A stretch of 64,000 nt of DNA from DASXRA01 sp036506155 (GTDB lineage: Bacteria; Actinomycetota; Actinomycetes; Mycobacteriales; Jatrophihabitantaceae), in the NCBI GenBank assembly GCA_036506155.1, contig DASXSF010000082.1, forward strand, positions 1-64,000, given 5' to 3'. Both the position numbers and the translations under genes were made by a program. Within the stretch, counting starts at the first letter, position 1; every line of letters starts with the position of its first letter. Positions 35,302 through 42,817 of the stretch are shown here, piece after piece. The notes under the pieces are model-generated. The model was not told where the DNA came from. It saw only the letters and a program-made list of their open reading frames with translations, and searched no databases.

Positions 35302-36836
35302 AGCTGAGCCTTCATCAGTTCGGCGTTGCCTGTGGCGACGGCGGCCGCGGCAAGCGAGGCTCGGGCCGCCGTCTCGGTGATTATGCAGCCGGCCTGGACA
35401 AGGGCGCTGCGCTGCGCGCTCAGCCGCTGCGGGTCCCGCTCGGTGCCCAAGACGTAGGCCACGACCTGCGGCCCGCCACCGGACATGAGCTGCGCGCACA
35501 CCGGAGCGAGCACCGAGGCCGGGTCGGGGTGCGCGCCGTAGCCGAGGACCACATCGAGGATCAGGCAGGCAACCTGCTCGTCGCCGGCATGCTGGCGCAG
35601 CACGTCGATGCGGGCCTCCGCGTCGATCATCGGATGCAGGCGTCCTCTCGTGAACTCCTCCTCGCCGAGGTCGAGACATTGGTGGCTGCCCGGTGGTGCG
35701 GGCAGGCTCCACGCGGGATTGATCGGCGTGTTCGAGTACACCGCGCCCAGCACATCGCTGAGGATCACGAGGGACTCGTAGCACAGCGTCCCGCCGGAGA
35801 ACAGCCCGCGCACCGCACTGCGCGCGGGTGCGAGCCGGGTTCGCGCCTGCTCGATGCTCGGGCCGAGCAACGTCGTAGTGTCCGGAGCGCGAAGGCCCAG
35901 GGCGGCAAGGGTTGCCGCGACGCCGGTCTCGAGCGTGCGAGCGATCGTCAGGTTGGCGGGGACGGGGAAGTCGGCCGCGTCGAGCCCGATCAGCGCCGCG
36001 ACCATCGGCGTCCGGCCGGCCGTGTCGAGTACCGTCCGTGCCACGTCGGGCGAGGGTGGCTTGGAGACAAGCAGAATCGCGTCGGTGCCCGGATCCTCAC
36101 GCAATGCCGCGACCGCGGGCAGCGCCATGCACCCGCCCACCTGATCGCTAAGGTCCCGCCCGCCGAGGCCGATGACGTGACTGACGCCGACGCCCCAGCG
36201 GTCGAGCAGGCACATCGCCTCCTGGGCGCCGGTTCCGGCCGCCGCGACCACCCCGACCCGTCCTGGGGCCACCACGTTCGCGAATCCGAGCGCCGTCTCG
36301 CCCAGCATCGCGGTCCCGGCTCCCGGTCCCATGAGAAGTAGTCCTCGCGATCGCGCATACGACTTGAGCGCGACCTCTTCATCCACCGGCACGTTGTCAC
36401 TGAACAGCAGGACGTGAAGGCCCGCGCCGAGCGCCTGGAACGCCGCCAGTGCGGCGTACTGGCCGGGCACCGAGATCACGGCGACCGTCGAACCAGGCTG
36501 CGCGGCGACGGCCTGCCGCACGGATCGGCTCGGCCGCTCGGCCGGAGCGTCACTGCTTTCGCGCGAGGCGAATATGGCGCCCACGCCGGCCTCGATCGCT
36601 TGCATGGCGTAGCCCTCGTCTTCCGCGCGGACGGCGAGGCAGAAGTCGTTGGCGCTGGCTTCGCGCAACTCACCGGCATCGACGCCTTCGTCTGGCAGTG
36701 CCTCGACATTCGCCGGGGTTGCCATCACGGCACTCGCCCACTGCACGCCCGGCATGTCCCGCATCGCTCGCGCGGCGCGAAGCTGCGCCACGGAGTCGAC
36801 GTACGTGTCGGGGAAAAGGCGCGTCAGGCTGATCAT
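35298..36836 (-). CDS. fdrA: FdrA-like protein (carbamoyltransferase-associated, acyl-CoA-synthetase fold)
   Basis: A 512-residue member of the FdrA family. It shows the CoA-ligase-like segments VAVISVPGQYAALAAFQAL, LLLMGPGAGTAMLG and VGVVAAAGTGAQEAMCLLDR, with GVSHVIGLGGRDLSDQVGG. The succinyl-CoA-synthetase-beta-like later part has VLDVVLGYGAHPDP. In E. coli FdrA works with the DUF1116 protein YlbE and the DUF2877 protein YlbF in oxamate carbamoyl transfer, with a carbamate kinase nearby. Here a carbamate kinase gene precedes it with an ATGA overlap, and a DUF1116 gene is 10 kb away. A similar carbamoyl-phosphate-forming step is inferred; oxamate as substrate is not established. Confidence 0.82.
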   Translation of the reverse strand: MISLTRLFPDTYVDSVAQLRAARAMRDMPGVQWASAVMATPANVEALPDEGVDAGELREASANDFCLAVRAEDEGYAMQAIEAGVGAIFASRESSDAPAERPSRSVRQAVAAQPGSTVAVISVPGQYAALAAFQALGAGLHVLLFSDNVPVDEEVALKSYARSRGLLLMGPGAGTAMLGETALGFANVVAPGRVGVVAAAGTGAQEAMCLLDRWGVGVSHVIGLGGRDLSDQVGGCMALPAVAALREDPGTDAILLVSKPPSPDVARTVLDTAGRTPMVAALIGLDAADFPVPANLTIARTLETGVAATLAALGLRAPDTTTLLGPSIEQARTRLAPARSAVRGLFSGGTLCYESLVILSDVLGAVYSNTPINPAWSLPAPPGSHQCLDLGEEEFTRGRLHPMIDAEARIDVLRQHAGDEQVACLILDVVLGYGAHPDPASVLAPVCAQLMSGGGPQVVAYVLGTERDPQRLSAQRSALVQAGCIITETAARASLAAAAVATGNAELMKAQL

Positions 36837-37795
36837 CGCGGTCCGAGGTTGACGATGCGTGTGCCGAGCGACACGTTCTCGGGATCGGCGCCTCGCAGCG
36901 AGGCGGCAGCGAGCGCCGGGTTGGTGATCACAGCGATCTCGCCGCCACTGCGCAGGAATCGCGTGGCCGCGCGGATCTTCGGACCCATGCTGCCGTCGGG
37001 GAACTGGCCGGCGGCGAGGTACGCGTCGGCCTGCGTGAGATCGATCTGCGCGAGTCGTCGCTGGGTCGCGGTGCCGTAGTCGAGATATACCGCCTCAACC
37101 GCCGTCACGAGCACAAGTGCCTGCGCGCCGAGCGCGAGTGCGAGCGTCGCGGCGGCATAGTCCTTGTCGATGACGGCGTTCACGCCGGTGAGCCGGCCGG
37201 CGTCGTCGCGAAGAACCGGGATCCCACCTCCGCCGGCCGTCACCACGACGTGTCCCGCGTCGAGCAGGCAGGCGACGGCATCCACCTCGACGATGCTCTG
37301 CGGCTGCGGCGACGCAACAACCCGGCGGTAGCCACGTCCGGAGTCCGGTTCGACGCGCCAGCCCTTCGTCTGCGCCAGCCGCTTTGCCTCCGCCCCGTCG
37401 AGGAACGGTCCGATCGGTTTCGTCGGGTGAGCCATGGCCGGGTCAGCCGCGTCGACGACGACGTGCGCCAGCACCGTGACGACGCGGTGGCGGCCACCCG
37501 AGGCGGCGTGCACCGCTGAGGCGATGATGCTGCCGAGCTGCCCCTGCGTCATGGCGACCAGCGAGAAGAGCGGTTGCGGCGGAAGGAGAGCGGCGCTCTC
37601 CTCCTGCTGGATCGCGAGGTTGCCGACCTGCGGGCCGTTGCCGTGCACGAGCGCGAGGCGCCAGCCCTCGTCGAGGAGTTCGCAGATGCAGTGGGCCATG
37701 GCGGTGGCGTTGGCCGCCTGCTCCTCGTGAGTGCCGGATTGCTGTTCGACGGTGAACGCATTCCCGCCCAGCGCGACCACGGCTACCTTCGTCAC
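36833..37795 (-). CDS. arcC: Carbamate kinase
   Basis: A 320-residue amino-acid-kinase-fold enzyme. ALGGNAF near residue 8, a GNGPQVGNLAIQQE motif, VVTAGGGGIPV and GVNAVIDKDYAAA are the carbamate kinase hallmarks. The reaction in catabolic settings is carbamoyl phosphate plus ADP to ATP plus carbamate, which breaks down to CO2 and ammonia. GTG 37795 follows GAGGTGG. First gene of the minus-strand operon; its stop overlaps the FdrA ATG (ATGA). The shared divergent region with site B (37853-37886) places it in the local regulon. This is the ATP-yielding step of the inferred pathway. Confidence 0.92.
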   Translation of the reverse strand: MTKVAVVALGGNAFTVEQQSGTHEEQAANATAMAHCICELLDEGWRLALVHGNGPQVGNLAIQQEESAALLPPQPLFSLVAMTQGQLGSIIASAVHAASGGRHRVVTVLAHVVVDAADPAMAHPTKPIGPFLDGAEAKRLAQTKGWRVEPDSGRGYRRVVASPQPQSIVEVDAVACLLDAGHVVVTAGGGGIPVLRDDAGRLTGVNAVIDKDYAAATLALALGAQALVLVTAVEAVYLDYGTATQRRLAQIDLTQADAYLAAGQFPDGSMGPKIRAATRFLRSGGEIAVITNPALAAASLRGADPENVSLGTRIVNLGPR

Positions 37796-37852
37796 AGCGC
37801 CCCCACCTCGCGTTCACGATGACGATGGCCTGGCGGCGGCCTCGGCGCTTCG

Positions 37853-37886
37853 TTTATCATGCGACGTGAATTTAGACGATAGTTAA
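37853..37886. promoter_or_regulatory. 34-bp operator-like site B between the divergent carbamate kinase and radical-SAM operons
   Basis: Arms TTTATCATGCGA and CGATAGTTAA lie in a 34-bp frame that matches site A (31287-31320, read on the minus strand) at 21 positions, mostly in the arms. Each arm contains a possible -10 (GATAGT on plus, ATGATA on minus), so a bound protein could control both directions. Weaker single-arm matches are TATCGGGAAGTAAACG near 38311 and AGTGAACGAGGC near 41127. Confidence 0.5.
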
Positions 37887-37934
37887 TGGCAGGTCGCCGC
37901 ACAAGGCCGCCCCTGCGCACCGGAGGGCGTCGCC

Positions 37935-38270
37935 GTGGATGAGAGTCCGGGCCTTTCGACGAACGCCGCTCGCCTGGCGCTGCTGCGACGGTTCACGGCG
38001 GCCGAGTCCGCGATCTACCCGCTAGCGATGACTGATCCGGACCGTTACGAGCGGGCCGTGCTCGTCATCGGCCGAGTTCTGGAACGGCTCCGCCGCGATT
38101 GCTCGAGCATCGACGCCCTGATCGAAGGGTTGCCCGCCGTCGCAGAACTGGCACTCGAATTGGCCGCGGCGCAGAGCATCTCACTTGCCGGACTCGCTCC
38201 GGACGTGCTCGCCGATGCGGCCGCCGCGCTTCGTTATCGCGAACTTGCCTCCGCGACGTCGCACCCTTGA
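37935..38270 (+). CDS. Small all-helical protein of unknown function (111 residues)
   Basis: GTG 37935 has GGAGGG 7 nt upstream. The sequence is Ala/Leu-rich and predicted helical: ARLALLRRFTAAESAIYPLA, ERAVLVIGRVLERLRR and AVAELALELAAAQSISLAGL. No cysteine or catalytic motif is present. It is the first gene of the operon that continues with the radical SAM enzyme and acetyltransferase. I do not recognise the family; a chaperone or accessory role for the radical SAM enzyme is a guess from position. Confidence 0.7.
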   Translation: MDESPGLSTNAARLALLRRFTAAESAIYPLAMTDPDRYERAVLVIGRVLERLRRDCSSIDALIEGLPAVAELALELAAAQSISLAGLAPDVLADAAAALRYRELASATSHP

Positions 38271-38342
38271 CACGCAGACTCCGCCCGCGTTTCCTGAAGG
38301 CAACGTTCCGTATCGGGAAGTAAACGTCCGGGAGGAGCTCCC

Positions 38343-39512
38343 ATGGTGCTTGCCGCAGACGGACCGGCAGTACCGCGGGAGGCAGCTGCGCCGAATGGCG
38401 GCGCGGGCCGAACGCAGGCGGCGGCGCTCGCAGAGCTCATCATCGATGTGCAGGCGCGCGGGCTGCGAGTCGAGGTCCCCATCGAGCGCAGGCAAGGGGG
38501 AGCCGGCCCGTCGGACTCCGGGATGCTGTGGATCGGTGGCTTCCCGGTCACCGTGCCGACCGACAATGCGCTCGCGCAGTCGTCGCCGTACGTGCTGGCT
38601 GCGGAAGACGACGGCTATGCCGTGTACCGCGACGGCGAGCGAGTGGCCGAGGCGACCGGGCAACGCCGCCCGCGCTTCTACGACTTGCAGACCGCGGACG
38701 GCATCCCGTACTGGAAGATCGCGTTGCTGCACCTCGACTCATTCGCCAGCACCGTCGTGCAGACCTGTACGTACTGGGGAACCGACGACCAGTGCAAGTT
38801 CTGCGGCATCGGCCTCTCGCTGGCGGCGGGACGCACGATCGTAAAGAAGACACCGGAGCAGCTCGCCGAGGTCGCCATCGCCGCCAAGACACTCGATGGC
38901 GCCGTCGACGCGACGCTCACCACCGGCAGCTCGCACGGCGTCGATCGCGGTGCGCGGTACGTCGCCCGATGCGGTCAGGCGGTCAAACGCGCCGCTGGCC
39001 TGCCGGTCGAGGTGCAGTTCGAGCCGCCGGCCGATCTCGGCGTGCTCGACGAGGTCGGCGATATGGGCATCGACTCGGTGGGCATCCACATCGAGACGTT
39101 CGATCCGGAAGTGCTGGCGCACGTTGCGCCGGGCAAGGCGCGGACCGGGATCGAGCGGTACTTCGAGGTCTGGGAGCGCGCCGTCGAGATCTTTGGCGAA
39201 GGCCAGGTGTCGACGTACGTGATCCTCGGGATGGGTGAAGACCCCGAGCTCACGGCGGAGGGCTGCCGTCGCGCCATCGACATCGGCGTATACCCGTTCG
39301 TTGTCCCGCTTCGCCCGGTGGCAGGCAGTCTCATGCAGGACGTGCTGCCGCCCCCGGCTGCGTATACGGAGCGCATCTATCGCCAGGTGCTGGCATATAT
39401 GAACGACCGCGGCCTTCGTCCGAGTACGGCCGGCTGTGCGCGCTGCCAGGCTTGCTCGGCGGTCCGCAGCATCGAACCGCTGCTGCAGATCGGGACCGGG
39501 CCGCCGTCGTGA
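38343..39512 (+). CDS. MSMEG_0568-like radical SAM enzyme (Nit1C component)
   Basis: A 389-residue radical SAM protein. The cluster-binding cysteines are spaced C-x8-C-x2-C in CTYWGTDDQCKFCG, an unusual spacing that is typical of the MSMEG_0568/Sll0785 family rather than the standard CxxxCxxC. A barrel follows (TLTTGSSHGVDRGARYV, VQFEPPADLGVLDEV, YVILGMGEDPELT). A C-terminal CARCQACS adds three cysteines that could bind a second cluster. It should generate a 5'-deoxyadenosyl radical; the reaction of this family is unknown. ATG 38343 follows GGAGGAG. Its stop overlaps the acetyltransferase start. Confidence 0.88.
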   Translation: MVLAADGPAVPREAAAPNGGAGRTQAAALAELIIDVQARGLRVEVPIERRQGGAGPSDSGMLWIGGFPVTVPTDNALAQSSPYVLAAEDDGYAVYRDGERVAEATGQRRPRFYDLQTADGIPYWKIALLHLDSFASTVVQTCTYWGTDDQCKFCGIGLSLAAGRTIVKKTPEQLAEVAIAAKTLDGAVDATLTTGSSHGVDRGARYVARCGQAVKRAAGLPVEVQFEPPADLGVLDEVGDMGIDSVGIHIETFDPEVLAHVAPGKARTGIERYFEVWERAVEIFGEGQVSTYVILGMGEDPELTAEGCRRAIDIGVYPFVVPLRPVAGSLMQDVLPPPAAYTERIYRQVLAYMNDRGLRPSTAGCARCQACSAVRSIEPLLQIGTGPPS

Positions 39513-40039
39513 CCCTTTCCGAGGCGACGCGCACTGCCCCTGCGCCGGTCACCTGCGAGCCGGCGCGATCGGCCGCCGAGATCGCGGATCATCACGCGAT
39601 CAGGCACCAGGTGTTCGTTGTCGAGCAGGCGATCTTCGCATGTTCGGACGTCGACGCTCGCGACGACGACGCCGCGACGACTCGCGTGCTCGGCCGATAC
39701 GACGGCATTCCCGCGGGCAGCGTGCGGCTCTACGAGCTGGAGCCCGGGATTTGGCAAGGCGATCGGCTTGCCGTGCTGGCGCCGTATCGCGTGCTCGGGC
39801 TCGGGGCGCCGCTGGTGCGCTGTGCGGTCGCGCTCGCCGGGGCGCACGGCGGGTCGACGATGGTCGCGCACATCCAGCTGCCCAACGTCGCGTTCTTCAC
39901 GCGGCTCGGTTGGCGACTGGCCGGCGAGGTCGAGACCTACGCCGGACTCCCGCACCAGCCGATGTCGATCGAGCTCCCGTCGATGGCAACGGGGACACGC
40001 ATCGTGGAGGAGCTCCGCGCCGGGATCCGCCGCCGCTAA
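39509..40039 (+). CDS. MSMEG_0567/Sll0786-like GNAT acetyltransferase (Nit1C component)
   Basis: A 176-residue GNAT-fold protein. The N-terminal motif EIADHHAIRHQVFVVEQAIF is characteristic of this group, and RVLGLGAPLVRCAVALAGAHGG is the acetyl-CoA pyrophosphate-binding region. IQLPNVAFFTRLGWRLAGEV is the C-terminal part. It probably transfers an acyl group to an amine intermediate. In mycobacteria the MSMEG_0567 protein fuses this domain to an AIR-synthase-like domain. Here, as in Synechocystis, the two are separate genes, and in this window they converge. GTG 39509 overlaps the radical SAM stop (GTGA). Confidence 0.85.
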   Translation: MTLSEATRTAPAPVTCEPARSAAEIADHHAIRHQVFVVEQAIFACSDVDARDDDAATTRVLGRYDGIPAGSVRLYELEPGIWQGDRLAVLAPYRVLGLGAPLVRCAVALAGAHGGSTMVAHIQLPNVAFFTRLGWRLAGEVETYAGLPHQPMSIELPSMATGTRIVEELRAGIRRR

Positions 40040-40131
40040 CGTTGCGATGAGCGCTCGCGCGAAGAGCCCCGCCGCCGCGACGCGGCCCGAGCGGAGCGAG
40101 TGGTCGAGATCGAGGTCCGCGCACGGCGGGA

Positions 40132-41106
40132 TCAGCGCCGCAGCCCGGTCACACTCGTGACGCGGAGGTCGAGAACCTCCGCGCTCCGGGCGCCTTGCCG
40201 GATTGCAAGTACACCGGAGTCGTCGATTTCGCCGACCACCGCGGCGACCAGCCCCCGGTCGGTGAAGGCGTGCAGGCACTCGCCCGCGCGGCCCGGCGGT
40301 GCGCAGAGCAGGAACGCGAAGGCCGGAAAGCAGGCTAGCCAGGCGTCCATCGCCACGTCGGGTGGGCGCGGGACGGCGTCGAGGTCGAGCGTCACGCCGG
40401 TGCGGCTCCACTCCAGCAGCATGGCCAGCGACCCGACCAGGCCGGCCATGCTGACGTCCTTGGCAGCGACGCACGAGCCGGACTCCGCAACCGCGGCGAG
40501 CACGCGCACGTCGGCACCCAGCTCGTCGCCGCGTTCGGTGAACGAGGCGAAGAACGGGAAGTCGCTGCGCATCGCACCCTGGATGCAACACGCGACGATC
40601 ACAGCCTGGCCTGGGGCGACGTGCGTCGCCGACAACACCCGCCGCGCCCGCCCGACGCCGAACGCCGACAGCGCCGGCGCGCCGTCGTATCGCGTGATGT
40701 GTCCCCCGAGCAGAGGCACGTCGTAGATGCGGCAGCCTTCGTGCATTCCGCGTAGCGCCGCGCGCGCGGTGGCGTCGTCGGCGACGATCGTGTCGACGAT
40801 GCCGAGGGGGATGGCGCCCATGGCGGCGAGGTCGTTGACGTTGGTGAGCACCGCGGCGAGCCCGGCGCCGTAGGGGTCGGCCGCCACAAATGCCGGCAGC
40901 AGCGCCTCGCCGCAGGCGATGACCTGAGTGCCGTCCGCGTCGGCATCGGCCACCGCGCCGTCGTCACCCGGTCCGTGGACCCAGCTGCCCGCACCGAAGA
41001 TCTCGCCGACGAGCTCGATCCCGCCCTTCGCGCGCAGCGCCGGGCTCGTCCGCAATGCGCCGGCCAGTGCGCCGAGATCGGCCGGGGAGACCGCAGGGCC
41101 AGCCAC
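40132..41106 (-). CDS. Sll0787-like AIR-synthase-related protein (Nit1C component)
   Basis: A 324-residue member of the PurM/ThiL/HypE ATP-binding superfamily. GPGDDGAVADADADG is the acidic substrate/ATP region, VLTNVNDLAAMGAIPLGIVD is the conserved NDLAAMG-type motif, and GGHITRYDG and KDVSMAGLVGSLAMLLE follow. These match the AIR-synthase-like protein of Nit1C clusters. It would phosphorylate or activate a small molecule with ATP. GTG 41106 is chosen because AAGGAG lies 6 nt upstream; ATG 41139 lacks a site. It is divergent from the ComA-like operon. Confidence 0.85.
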   Translation of the reverse strand: MAGPAVSPADLGALAGALRTSPALRAKGGIELVGEIFGAGSWVHGPGDDGAVADADADGTQVIACGEALLPAFVAADPYGAGLAAVLTNVNDLAAMGAIPLGIVDTIVADDATARAALRGMHEGCRIYDVPLLGGHITRYDGAPALSAFGVGRARRVLSATHVAPGQAVIVACCIQGAMRSDFPFFASFTERGDELGADVRVLAAVAESGSCVAAKDVSMAGLVGSLAMLLEWSRTGVTLDLDAVPRPPDVAMDAWLACFPAFAFLLCAPPGRAGECLHAFTDRGLVAAVVGEIDDSGVLAIRQGARSAEVLDLRVTSVTGLRR

Positions 41107-41153
41107 GGAGCGCTCCTTGTCGGAAAGTGAACGAGGCATTTAGCATAGGCCAC

Positions 41154-41927
41154 GTGGGGCGTCCCGACTTTTTGGATCTGCCTGCCCGCCAGGACAAGCC
41201 TCGGGCGGTCGGCCTGACCCATGTGCTGGACAACGGAGCCAGCGCGGTGCAGACCGCCGGAACCCTTGCCACGGCCGAACCGTACATCGACGTATGGAAG
41301 TTCGGTTGGGGGACGGCGTACCTCGACGGGGCACTGGCGGACAAGCTCGACCTGCTCTCTCACAACGACGTCCGGGCCTGCATCGGCGGCACGCTGCTCG
41401 AGATTGCTTGGGCGCAAGGCAAGGCGGCCGATTGCCTCGCCTGGGCACGCGAGGCCGGGTTCGACGCGGTCGAAGTGTCGCGCGGGATCGCGCCGATGAC
41501 GCTCGATGAGAAGGGCGAGCTGATCCGGTCGGCCGCCCGATCGTTCGTGGTGTTCTCCGAGGTCGGCCGCAAGGATCCGGATGACGACTTGTCTCCGCAG
41601 CAATGGGCGAATGAGGTCGCCGCCGACCTCGACGCGGGCGCGCGCTGGGTGATCGCCGAGGGCCGCGAGAGCGGCAGTGTGGGGCTGTACAGCCCTGACG
41701 GTCGCGTCCGAGATGACATCGTGGCGGCCGTTGTGCGCGGCGGCGGCCTCGCGCGCGTGCTGTTCGAGGCCCCGCGCAAGGCGCAACAGAGCTGGTTTAT
41801 TCACGAGTACGGCCCGGACGTGAACCTCGCGAACATCGCGATAGCCGACGCGCTCGCTCTCGAAACCCTGCGCCGCGGGCTGCGGGCCGACACCTTCGAG
41901 CTGAGCCGTCAATGGCTGCCGGCCTGA
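41154..41927 (+). CDS. Phosphosulfolactate synthase (ComA)-family protein
   Basis: A 257-residue TIM-barrel protein with the ComA pattern: FLDLPARQDKPRAVGLTHVL, YIDVWKFGWGTAYLDG, CIGGTLLEIAWAQGKAADCL, GFDAVEVSRGI, FSEVGRKDPDDDL and VIAEGRESGSVGLY. ComA adds sulfite to phosphoenolpyruvate, but ComB and ComC are not here, so a coenzyme M role is unlikely. Relatives outside methanogens act on unknown phosphorylated acids. The start may be GTG 41154 or GTG 41127; neither has a strong ribosome site. It is the first gene of a seven-gene coupled operon, and its last 16 bp overlap the next gene. Confidence 0.82.
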   Translation: MGRPDFLDLPARQDKPRAVGLTHVLDNGASAVQTAGTLATAEPYIDVWKFGWGTAYLDGALADKLDLLSHNDVRACIGGTLLEIAWAQGKAADCLAWAREAGFDAVEVSRGIAPMTLDEKGELIRSAARSFVVFSEVGRKDPDDDLSPQQWANEVAADLDAGARWVIAEGRESGSVGLYSPDGRVRDDIVAAVVRGGGLARVLFEAPRKAQQSWFIHEYGPDVNLANIAIADALALETLRRGLRADTFELSRQWLPA

Positions 41928-42817
41928 GCGAGTCCCCCGAGCGCAATCTGGTGCCCGGCAAGTACCGCGGTGTCGCGGTGGCCCACGTCGACGGACGGCT
42001 GGACGAGCCCTCGCTGCGCCGGCACTTCCTGGGCCGCGAGGCGTACCGGCGCACGAGATTCATCGTGGTGCGAAACGGCGATCACACCGCGATCATCCGG
42101 GTGCGCAAGCACAGCGACGAGGCGCTGTTCGCCTCGATCACAGACGTCGAACTGATCGCGGGCGCCGAGGAGTGCGCGTATCTGCACTGCCCCGACGTGG
42201 ACACCGGCGTGCCGTCGGCCCTCGCCGCTGCCGCGATCGCACGCGTCCCGGGTAAGCGGGCCACTGTGGTGCAGGGACGCTACGAGCACGTCAACTTCAT
42301 CGTCGGCCCTGCGCCCATGCGAGTCACGGTCCGCGAGGTCGCGCCGCCGCAGCCGCCGAAGCTGCTCGATCAGGCACAGCGGGTGCTCGACGTGGTCGAG
42401 AACCTGCCGCCGATGCAACTGGTTGCCGATCTTGTCCAGCTCGCCGGTCTGGCGGCTCACCGCCCGTCCGACCGGTACCTGATGCCATGTCGCGGTAGCG
42501 GATTCGACCTGCCCGGCACGCAGACCAGCTACCTCGACGAGCGCCCACCCCACCAGCCGTGGACCCTCGTCGGGTGTGAGCGATCGCAGCAGATCCACGA
42601 GTGGTTCTACGGCAAGCGGGCCGAGCAGCTCGACATCTGCCCGCGCGCCCGGCCGGCGATCGCCGGTCCGTTGCTGACGAAATGCTGCCTGCTCGAGAAC
42701 GACATCATCGTCGAGGCCGGTCAGGTGATCGTGCCGTGGGGTGCCTCGCTGGAGCAGATCAGGGCGGCGCTGGCGGCCCTCGCGCAGGCATGGGAGCCGG
42801 CATGGGTGCCCGCCTGA
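41912..42817 (+). CDS. Unrecognised 301-residue protein in the lyase operon
   Basis: The frame overlaps the ComA-like gene by 16 bp and the next lyase by the same length, so it is part of the operon. Notable stretches are YRGVAVAHVDGRLDEPSLR, AYRRTRFIVVRNGDHTAII, ECAYLHCPDVDTGVP, RYEHVNFIVGPAPMRV and, in the second half, Cys-containing motifs MPCRGSGFDLPG, DICPRARP and LLTKCCLLEND. There is no signal peptide or membrane helix. I recognise no family. The late cysteines could bind a metal. It occupies the place where a third carbamoyltransferase subunit (AllH/DUF2877-like) might be expected, but I see no DUF2877 motif. Confidence 0.75.
   Translation: MAAGLSESPERNLVPGKYRGVAVAHVDGRLDEPSLRRHFLGREAYRRTRFIVVRNGDHTAIIRVRKHSDEALFASITDVELIAGAEECAYLHCPDVDTGVPSALAAAAIARVPGKRATVVQGRYEHVNFIVGPAPMRVTVREVAPPQPPKLLDQAQRVLDVVENLPPMQLVADLVQLAGLAAHRPSDRYLMPCRGSGFDLPGTQTSYLDERPPHQPWTLVGCERSQQIHEWFYGKRAEQLDICPRARPAIAGPLLTKCCLLENDIIVEAGQVIVPWGASLEQIRAALAALAQAWEPAWVPA

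Noticed and set aside
41154..41927. Coenzyme M or sulfolactate biosynthesis from the ComA-like gene
   Set aside because: ComB-, ComC- and ComDE-like genes are absent, and the neighbours point to nitrogen metabolism.
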